Origin: JAGXRK01 sp963804005
GTDB taxonomy: Bacteria; Bacteroidota; Ignavibacteria; Ignavibacteriales; Ignavibacteriaceae
Length of the DNA stretch: 64,000 nucleotides
Direction: 5' to 3'
NCBI GenBank assembly: GCA_963804005.1
Contig: CAWDOP010000003.1
Location: 122,006 to 186,005, forward strand
A program made the position numbers and the translations under genes. The notes below the pieces were generated by a model, which worked only from the letters and a program-made list of their open reading frames with translations, did no database searches and was not told the origin of the DNA. Each line of letters opens with the position of its first letter. The stretch's first letter is position 1. Positions 58,301 to 64,000 of the stretch are shown here, piece by piece.

Positions 58301-58467
58301 ATGAAGATAACTGAGAATGACATTGAAAAATTATTAATTGAGCAGCTTCAAACGCTACACAGGGAATATGTTCACGGTCAGTAATATCACCAGAATGTGA
58401 GAAACCTGGTGGGCAATCGTATGCCCAAATAATTTTAGTACCTCGTTTACGCAAAGTTGTTTCTCAA
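58301..58467 (+). pseudogene. Remnant of a type I restriction enzyme R subunit (hsdR N-terminus)
   Basis: ATG 58301 encodes ENDIEKLLIEQLQTLHREYV and HGQ, then a stop at 58382. Shifting frame at 58377-58378 (one missing T) continues as SVISPECEKPGGQSYAQIIL and VPRLRKVVSQ to 58467. Together these match the N-terminal pattern of HsdR proteins (EQL...YVHG...P...E...SY..V.L..RLR). The rest of the gene, about 900 codons, is absent: the pantothenate operon follows 40 bases later. It starts nine bases after gajB and marks a deleted restriction system. Confidence 0.65.
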
Positions 58468-58509
58468 TAACTCTAGCAAAACCATTTATGATAAAAAGTT
58501 TAGTTATTT

Positions 58510-58857
58510 CTAACTTTTATTTATTGCATTTTTCTCATCCACAAAAACAATTTTAGGTTTAAAGGATTTTATTTCTTTTTCATCAATCTGGGCATAGCAA
58601 GCAATGATAATCAAATCATTTTTTTGCACTAATCTTGCTGCGGCGCCGTTTAGTGAAATTTCTCCATCTTTCCCAAGAATAACGTAAGTAGAAAATCTCG
58701 CTCCGCTATTTATATTATAAATTTCTACTTTTTCAAATACATTTAAATTTGCAGCTTCAATTAACTTCTTATCTATTGCAATACTTCCTTCATAATTTAA
58801 ATCAGCACCGGTTACAACAGCTCTGTGTATTTTAGATTTTAAAACATTTAGTAACAT
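58510..58857 (-). CDS. panD: Aspartate 1-decarboxylase (pyruvoyl enzyme)
   Basis: A 115-residue proenzyme that makes beta-alanine for pantothenate. The self-cleavage site is Gly24-Ser25 in NYEGSIAID, which generates the pyruvoyl cofactor. LNGAAARLV near 70 and IIIACYAQ near 83 are family landmarks. The C-terminal tail is charged. It is the last gene of the minus-strand pantothenate/CoA operon, one base from coaX, with the hsdR remnant beyond. Confidence 0.95.
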   Translation of the reverse strand: MLLNVLKSKIHRAVVTGADLNYEGSIAIDKKLIEAANLNVFEKVEIYNINSGARFSTYVILGKDGEISLNGAAARLVQKNDLIIIACYAQIDEKEIKSFKPKIVFVDEKNAINKS

Positions 58858-58858
58858 A

Positions 58859-59641
58859 TTATTTCTCTTTCTGTGAATTCATTTTAGATGAATAGTAAAG
58901 TCCTCTTAGAACAAGTTCGGGATTGATTGTATCGAATAATCCGGCATTGTTAAACATATTTGCAAAACCGCCGGTGCCTATTATGAAAGGTTTAGTACCA
59001 CCGAATGCTTCTTGAGATATTCTAGAAATTATTTCCTTTGTAGTTCCGATATGACCATAAAATAACCCTGCCTGGATGCTCTCTTTAGTGGTTTGTCCAA
59101 TAACTTTATCGGGCACTGCTATTTCAACAGCAGGAAGTTTTGCCGTTTTACTCTCTAATGCTTCCATGGATATTCTAATTCCGGGAACGATTGCACCGCC
59201 TAAATATTCCTTCTGTTTAGATATAACATCAAAAGTAGTTGCGGTACCAAAGTCTATTACAACAATATTTTTATTAGGATGTAAAGTAATTGCAGCAATT
59301 GCATTGGCAATTCTGTCACTGCCAACTTCTTGCGGATTTAAATATTTTATTTTTAGTCCTGTTTTTACTCCTGCCTGCAAAATAAAAGGATCAATCTCAA
59401 AATATTTAATACATCCATTCCGTATGGAATAAACAACATCCGGCACTACAGAACACATTGCAATACCGGAAATATCTTTAGGATTTAAATTATTCTCTCT
59501 TAAAACTCCTCTGAGAAATATTCCTGTTTCATCCGATGATGAAGATAACTTCGATGATTTACGAAATTGCAAGACTATTTTATCCTCTTTAAAGACACCG
59601 CCATATATTTGAGTATTACCTATATCAAGGCAAAGTAACAT
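58859..59641 (-). CDS. coaX: Type III pantothenate kinase
   Basis: A 260-residue ASKHA-fold kinase that phosphorylates pantothenate. Motifs are LLCLDIGNTQ at residue 2, the region GSDRIANAIAA near 112, IDFGTATTFD near 129 and GGAIVPGI near 147. Its length and motifs are CoaX rather than CoaA. It lies 12 bases after coaBC. Confidence 0.95.
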   Translation of the reverse strand: MLLCLDIGNTQIYGGVFKEDKIVLQFRKSSKLSSSSDETGIFLRGVLRENNLNPKDISGIAMCSVVPDVVYSIRNGCIKYFEIDPFILQAGVKTGLKIKYLNPQEVGSDRIANAIAAITLHPNKNIVVIDFGTATTFDVISKQKEYLGGAIVPGIRISMEALESKTAKLPAVEIAVPDKVIGQTTKESIQAGLFYGHIGTTKEIISRISQEAFGGTKPFIIGTGGFANMFNNAGLFDTINPELVLRGLYYSSKMNSQKEK

Positions 59642-59653
59642 AACTACTCCTCT

Positions 59654-60889
59654 TTATACTTTTATTATTTGTTCAATTTCATTTGCAAGCTGTGTTGAGT
59701 TTTCAACATTCTTCAGCAAAGCCGATTTGTTGAATATGTAATAATTTGTTTGAATCTCATTCTTAGTCCTATCCTGCAAATGATTCAATACAACAAAATC
59801 TGCATTAGAATGTTTAAACAGATTATCTACTTCTTTTTTTGAATCTTCTAAATCAGAACTTCCTGAAAATTTGAAAGCAAATAAAACAACTTCTTTATTC
59901 TTTGATATTGATTTTATTTTATCAACAATTTTTGATGTAGGTTTTAAGTTGATGGTTAAGCTGTCAATCCCGGAATCCAACTTACCTTTTTTCGATCCGG
60001 CTAAAGCAAGTCCTGTAGATTTGATTTCATCCACAGTATAATCGCTTATTGCGGCAAGATGGATAACAGCATCATAATAATTACTTTCTAATAACTCATT
60101 TAAAGTTTCTTTGAAGTTTTGAAAATCTCTATACTGAATGTTATTGGATTTGTTATTTGGGATTAAAGTATTTATCCCGTGCAAATAAGTTATTTTATAT
60201 CCTCTGGATGAAAGATGATCCCCAATTGTGGCTGCAGTATTGCCGGTGCTTAGATTGGTAATGAATCTTACACTATCAATATATTCTCTGGTTGCACCAG
60301 CTGTAATTAGAACTGATTTTTTGGAATTTGATTTCTCATAATGAGTGTGAAGCGCATTAATAATGTGATCGTAAATAATATCAGGTTCTAAAAGTTTTCC
60401 TTCACCAATATCACCGCAAGCCAGGTGACCCGAACCGGTAGGCAGTATATCAACACCCCAGCCGTTTAATTTATTTAGTGATTCTTGTGTCGCAGGATGT
60501 TTGTACATTGCAGTATTCATAGCGGGAGCAATAAGGTACGGTTTATCCCAACTGTGTGCAAGAAATAAAGAGGTTACGAGATTATCCGCAATTCCGTTTG
60601 CCATTTTATTAATCGTGTTAGCACTTGCCGGACAAAGAATAATTAGATCAGCCCATTTCATAAGATTAATGTGGCTCATCATTTTACCATCCTCATATTG
60701 ATCAACTAAAACAGGTTTACCTGTTAAACCTTCCAGAGTAGCTTTACCGATAAACTGAAGTGAAGAACTTGTTACAACAGTCTGTACCTCAAATCCGTTT
60801 TGCACTAACTTTGAAATAAGATAAGCGCTTTTATAAGCCGCAATTGATCCGGTGATTTTGAATAGTATTTTAGATTTTAACATTATCAA
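59654..60889 (-). CDS. coaBC: Bifunctional phosphopantothenoylcysteine synthetase/decarboxylase
   Basis: A 411-residue fusion. The CoaC flavoprotein half (about 1-185) has TGSIAAYKS near 13, the PAMNTAMYKHPA substrate loop near 121 and the CGDIGEGKLLEPD active-site Cys region near 158. The CoaB ligase half has VLITAGATREYID near 193, RFITNLSTG near 209 and HLAAISDY near 277. It converts 4'-phosphopantothenate plus cysteine to 4'-phosphopantetheine in two steps. Start may be 60889 or the ATG two codons later. Confidence 0.95.
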   Translation of the reverse strand: MIMLKSKILFKITGSIAAYKSAYLISKLVQNGFEVQTVVTSSSLQFIGKATLEGLTGKPVLVDQYEDGKMMSHINLMKWADLIILCPASANTINKMANGIADNLVTSLFLAHSWDKPYLIAPAMNTAMYKHPATQESLNKLNGWGVDILPTGSGHLACGDIGEGKLLEPDIIYDHIINALHTHYEKSNSKKSVLITAGATREYIDSVRFITNLSTGNTAATIGDHLSSRGYKITYLHGINTLIPNNKSNNIQYRDFQNFKETLNELLESNYYDAVIHLAAISDYTVDEIKSTGLALAGSKKGKLDSGIDSLTINLKPTSKIVDKIKSISKNKEVVLFAFKFSGSSDLEDSKKEVDNLFKHSNADFVVLNHLQDRTKNEIQTNYYIFNKSALLKNVENSTQLANEIEQIIKV

Positions 60890-60895
60890 TCAACC

Positions 60896-61633
60896 TCACG
60901 TTTCCGAGATAAACAGCGCCAATCGTCTGTTATCAATTTGTTCAATATATTCAACTTTAAATCCTTTTTTCCTCAATAGTGATTTTATCTTATCATTTGA
61001 TGATGGGGAAGCAAGGGCTTTAGGAAATTCAATCGCCATAATTTTTTGCTCTTCTGAAAGTTTAAGGTTTCTCGAGCTAAGTGCCATACCTTCTTTAGTG
61101 CGGACTGTTGGAAGCGATACAATTTTTGTATCGACAAAGAATGCCTTAACCATTCCTTCGATCAACATCAATTGCTGATAATCCTTTTCACCAAAATACG
61201 CCCGGTCAGGTTTTACTAGGTTTAATAGTTTAAGCACGATAGTTAAAACACCATCAAAATGCCCGGGACGGTACTTACCGCAAAGTATTTTACTAAAGTT
61301 TGACTCCACGACTTTATATTCATAATTGTCTGGATAAATATCTTTGTACGACGGATTAAGCAGGTAATCGACCTTTAACTTTTTAAGCTTACTCAAATCT
61401 TCGTTAAATGTATTGGGATAATTTTTATAATCATTCTGGTTGTTAAACTGAGTTGGATTTACAAAAATTGTCACTACAGTTATATCATTCTGCTGGATAG
61501 ACTTTTTAATCAGTGCAATGTGTGCATCATGCAACGCACCCATTGTCGGAACCAATCCTACAGTTTTATTAAGAAAGACATCGCTTTTTCGTGTGGCTTT
61601 CCACTTATTTAATTCTTTAATAACCTTTGTCAT
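60896..61633 (-). CDS. panC: Pantothenate synthetase, shorter than usual
   Basis: A 245-residue ligase joining pantoate and beta-alanine with ATP. Motifs are GLVPTMGALHDAH near 27, IFVNPTQFN near 57, GHFDGVLTIVLKLLN near 124, YFGEKDYQQL near 146 and ALSSRN near 184. Most PanC proteins are about 280 residues. Here the C-terminal domain is reduced, while the catalytic domain is complete. The start codon shares its last base with the panB stop region (61633), so the genes are coupled. Confidence 0.93.
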   Translation of the reverse strand: MTKVIKELNKWKATRKSDVFLNKTVGLVPTMGALHDAHIALIKKSIQQNDITVVTIFVNPTQFNNQNDYKNYPNTFNEDLSKLKKLKVDYLLNPSYKDIYPDNYEYKVVESNFSKILCGKYRPGHFDGVLTIVLKLLNLVKPDRAYFGEKDYQQLMLIEGMVKAFFVDTKIVSLPTVRTKEGMALSSRNLKLSEEQKIMAIEFPKALASPSSNDKIKSLLRKKGFKVEYIEQIDNRRLALFISET

Positions 61634-62421
61634 TAATAGCTTTCCTTTTCTCCTGGAAATGTTTTTAACTTAACTTCCTGATCATAACGGATAAGTGCAT
61701 CTTTAATCAGATCAAATCCGTTTAGATATTTTCTTAAAAACTTAGGATTAAATCCTTTATTTAATCCAAGCAAATCATGTAAAACAAGTACTTGTCCTGA
61801 AGTGTAAGAACCTGCTCCAATGCCTATTGTGGGGATATGAACAGATTCTGTAATATTTTTTGCAACCTGTGCAGGGATCAGTTCAAGCACTATGGAAAAA
61901 CATCCTGCATCCTCTAACGATTTTGCATCATCAATTAGTTTGTTAGCGGTTCCATTATTTTTTCCCTGAAGTACATATCCGCCGATTCTGTTTACAGATT
62001 GAGGTGTAAGACCAATATGCCCCATAACAGGAACTCCCGAATCTACAATGTGTTTTATTGTTGCAACATTTGAACCGGCACCTTCAATTTTAACAGCGTT
62101 TGCACCGAGCTTAACAAATTTATCAACGGTTTCCATAGCGTATTGATCACCTTTTCTGTGCGCAAGGAAAGGCATATCTGCAATTAATAACTTTTCTGTT
62201 AAGCCTCTTTTCACTGCCGCAAGATGATAAGACATCATCTCAACTTCTGCATTAACGGTTGTGTCAAATCCATGCATAACCATCGCAGCGCTATCGCCAA
62301 CCAATACTGCATCTATATCCGTATCGTTTATTATTAAAGCAGACCAATAATCATAACAGGTAACAACTGAAATTGGTTTATTATTTTCTTTACTAATCTT
62401 AAAATCATTTATTGTTTTCAA
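61633..62421 (-). CDS. panB: Ketopantoate hydroxymethyltransferase
   Basis: A 262-residue TIM-barrel enzyme that makes ketopantoate from 2-oxoisovalerate. Motifs are VVTCYDYWSA near 20, VLVGDSAAMVMHG near 40, GANAVKIEGA near 106, VMGHIGLTPQSVN near 131 and IPTIGIGAG near 199. The first 17 bases overlap the DUF2520 gene. It is the second gene of the operon. Confidence 0.95.
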   Translation of the reverse strand: MKTINDFKISKENNKPISVVTCYDYWSALIINDTDIDAVLVGDSAAMVMHGFDTTVNAEVEMMSYHLAAVKRGLTEKLLIADMPFLAHRKGDQYAMETVDKFVKLGANAVKIEGAGSNVATIKHIVDSGVPVMGHIGLTPQSVNRIGGYVLQGKNNGTANKLIDDAKSLEDAGCFSIVLELIPAQVAKNITESVHIPTIGIGAGSYTSGQVLVLHDLLGLNKGFNPKFLRKYLNGFDLIKDALIRYDQEVKLKTFPGEKESY

Positions 62422-63151
62422 TTATCTTCTCCTTATTCATTTTATCGTATGCTTCTAAAAATGCAATGTAAATGTTTTTAACCGGGTGATCATTTAAACT
62501 TTCAAGATGTTTTTGGATTGTACTTTTGTCATTTCGTTGTATAGGCCCAGTAAGCGGTGCCGAATTAGTTTTAAGATTTTCCGTAATAGTCTCTAAATAT
62601 AAGTATGCTGCTGACTCAGGGATATTCTTCGATTTTAAATAATCAAAAAAGAATTGCCAAATTATCGTTGTAAAACTTCCACTAAGCACACAAAAAGCGT
62701 GATAAAGAGTTTTCTCGCTTGATTCGATTTGGTAATTGGGATTATTTAGTTGCGGGAATAGCTCACTAAAACTTTTTTTGCCTTTTTCAGTGATAAAGGT
62801 AATTGCTTCATATTTCTCAAGACTATAAAGTTCTTCGGTAAAGGACATTAAAGGATGAGCGCTTTCAGCAAGATTTGTAGAAAGCATTCCTGAACAGTGT
62901 ATCCAGGTTTTACTCTCTGATAATTTATTGCAATTATTTTCAAGGAAGTTTTGGATTTCATCATCTTTAATTAAAACTAATATACTTTTAGCTGATTGTC
63001 CCATTGACTGGAATGAATCCTCTGAACTTCTGGTCCAAACTCTATAAGAAATATTCTTTAAAGAAAAATAATGTTGAAAATGTTTTGAGAGTCTGCCGTT
63101 GCCGACAATAAGATATGAATACTGCTTATTTTTTGCTGGTACCTGTCTCAA
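62405..63151 (-). CDS. Rossmann/DUF2520 protein, candidate ketopantoate reductase (PanG type)
   Basis: A 248-residue NAD(P)-binding protein: YLIVGNGRLSKHFQHYF near residue 12 is a Rossmann glycine loop, WIHCSGM and SAHPLMSF near 85-103 are typical of Rossmann-like/DUF2520 proteins, and the C-terminal half is helical. Start is TTG 63151, since no ATG precedes the Rossmann core. It heads the operon and overlaps panB by 17 bases. The pathway step between PanB and PanC needs a ketopantoate reductase, and no panE is present. As I recall, PanG reductases described in Francisella have this domain build. The assignment is inference. Confidence 0.7.
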   Translation of the reverse strand: MRQVPAKNKQYSYLIVGNGRLSKHFQHYFSLKNISYRVWTRSSEDSFQSMGQSAKSILVLIKDDEIQNFLENNCNKLSESKTWIHCSGMLSTNLAESAHPLMSFTEELYSLEKYEAITFITEKGKKSFSELFPQLNNPNYQIESSEKTLYHAFCVLSGSFTTIIWQFFFDYLKSKNIPESAAYLYLETITENLKTNSAPLTGPIQRNDKSTIQKHLESLNDHPVKNIYIAFLEAYDKMNKEKIIENNK

Positions 63152-63756
63152 GGATCAAGTCCAATATTTTAATTATAGAAAAAAGTAGCCTTCTTAAAAA
63201 GATAGACTCTGTTTTATTACTTGTAAAAATATCACAAAAAGGGAGTTAATTGCAAGTGAGAATTTTTTATAATCTATTCGGTTTTTCCACCAGCCCAGCG
63301 ATATATAAACTAGTACCGGTATGAGAAGAGAAGTAGGACCCGTCATGTACCCGCATATTGAATTTTATTTCTTAAAATAGATTTCAAATTTTTTTCATTC
63401 CAATTTTTTACATAAAAAAATTCCCATTCTCCTCCACCGACCGGGAATATTAACATCATAAATCAAAATTACTCTAAACAAAAATATCCATAAACTCACC
63501 AAAATTATTCTTCAGTTTGAACATTCAACTTTTATTAGGCAGCCCTTGACTTTAATGAGCGTTGAGTAATGTTTAATGACCAAATTTCCCTGACCTTATA
63601 ACTTAAATAATCCAGGCTCTACTTACATTAAATTTTCTCTCCAACTGAGCTTGGTTAAGGACAAATCCTTTTCAATGTATGTTTTATATTCTGTTACTAA
63701 TTCTATTTAATTCACAAAAAGGCAGAGAATTTATTTGGAATCTTGATAAAGAGAAA

Positions 63757-63811
63757 AGGGTTGCAGGTTCGATCCGTTAGCTAATCCGTCAGTTGACGGA
63801 CTCGCGGAGCC
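63757..63811 (+). pseudogene. tRNA 3' fragment interrupted by a palindromic insert
   Basis: AAGGGTTGCAGGTTCGATCC is the end of an anticodon/variable region plus T-arm. CTCGCGGAGCCA is an acceptor 3' strand with CCA, identical in its core to that of the tRNA-Asn at 29164. Between them, where four or five bases would complete the T-stem, lies about 25 bases containing the palindrome at 63785-63800. The 5' half of the tRNA is absent. Confidence 0.6.
63785..63800. repeat. Palindromic element within the tRNA fragment
   Basis: Perfect inverted repeat TCCGTCA / TGACGGA with a two-base centre (GT). It disrupts the T-stem of the tRNA fragment and may be a small mobile palindrome or part of an attachment site. 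Confidence 0.6.
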
Positions 63812-63812
63812 A

Positions 63813-63841
63813 CCAAAAAAGTCCTGATTTTGGTTTTTTTT
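63813..63841 (+). terminator. Terminator after the tRNA fragment
   Basis: Stem CCAAAA / TTTTGG with a nine-base loop followed by eight T's, immediately after the encoded CCA. This supports descent of the fragment from a real tRNA transcription unit. Confidence 0.5.
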
Positions 63842-64000
63842 AGTTTTTGTAACACACCCCGAACAAGAATCAGACCCCCTTATAAGCTTTATTTCTAATT
63901 TTATTATTTGCTATTTCTTATACTTATCCTTCTTGCAACTCTCATTAATTATTTAGAATTTTGCTCACAGTTAAATCGGAGTAAGGCTCAAATGAGAGTT

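Larger units (their letters stand above)
63152..64000. other. 849-bp AT-rich region without a gene, containing a tRNA fragment
   Basis: No reading frame with a domain or start signal was found. A TATAAT on the minus strand at 63172-63177 could belong to the pantothenate operon promoter, but no good -35 partner is seen. On the minus strand, TTCCC/GGGAA arms around 63420-63447 with a T-run could be a terminator. The tRNA 3' fragment and its terminator are listed separately. Confidence 0.45.

Noticed and set aside
63420..63447. Minus-strand terminator in the right-hand spacer
   Set aside because: The arms are only about six bases with a long loop, and no minus-strand gene is visible upstream of it within the window. 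It is mentioned in the region entry only.
29164..63811. A 34-kb genomic island bounded by tRNA-Asn and the tRNA 3' fragment
   Set aside because: The interval includes a core pantothenate operon, and no integrase is visible. The shared bases are only the conserved T-arm and acceptor strand, so a direct att repeat is not established.

Overview
The window looks like chromosomal DNA from a low-GC member of the Ignavibacteria (Bacteroidota/Chlorobi side). The evidence is type IX secretion (T9SS) C-terminal signals of the NYPNPFNP kind on several large secreted proteins, two PorV/PorQ-type outer-membrane proteins, a TonB-dependent receptor without a SusD partner, an S46 peptidase and AT-rich codon use. 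No CRISPR array, rRNA operon, insertion sequence or phage module was seen.

0-16 kb is mostly housekeeping: a truncated unknown gene, priA, a lipoprotein gene behind a possible sigma-54 promoter, a Yip1-type membrane protein, tryptophanase, an unknown gene plus the AMMECR1/Memo pair, a phosphate transporter with its DUF47 partner, glyS (apparently starting at AUC), a TPR protein, a PorQ-like protein and an HtpX protease. 15.7-26.8 kb is a compact plus-strand run: unknown secreted protein, bamD, acyl-CoA thioesterase, FG-GAP repeat protein, secreted metalloprotease, then ccmABCDEF for cytochrome c maturation (System I). ccmF is broken, carries about 330 unexplained bases and ends in a diverged 131-bp tandem duplication. 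An S46 dipeptidyl-peptidase and a tRNA-Asn follow.

29.5-55.1 kb is a continuous plus-strand locus for beta-galactoside/galactan use. It holds a LacI regulator with clustered operator half-sites at its promoter, a GH2 beta-galactosidase, a TonB receptor, a very large T9SS surface protein, a PorV-like protein, a PPIase-like protein, a GH30 glycosidase, a carbohydrate-binding T9SS protein, a serine hydrolase, a sodium/sugar symporter, and galT, galM and galK (Leloir pathway). I infer surface cleavage of a galactan, outer-membrane uptake by a SusD-independent receptor complex, periplasmic release of galactose, sodium-coupled import and conversion to glucose-1-phosphate. Four of these genes carry frameshifts, and every one is best explained by a single inserted base. 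This points to sequence error or very recent decay.

55.4-58.5 kb is a small defence patch: an OLD-type ATPase/TOPRIM nuclease overlapping a short UvrD-like helicase (Gabija-like), followed by the frameshifted N-terminal stub of a type I restriction HsdR. 58.5-63.15 kb is a minus-strand pantothenate/CoA operon reading DUF2520 protein, panB, panC, coaBC, coaX, panD. The DUF2520 protein is a good candidate for the ketopantoate reductase (PanG type), which is otherwise missing. The last 850 bases have no convincing gene but contain the 3' part of a tRNA interrupted by a palindromic insert.
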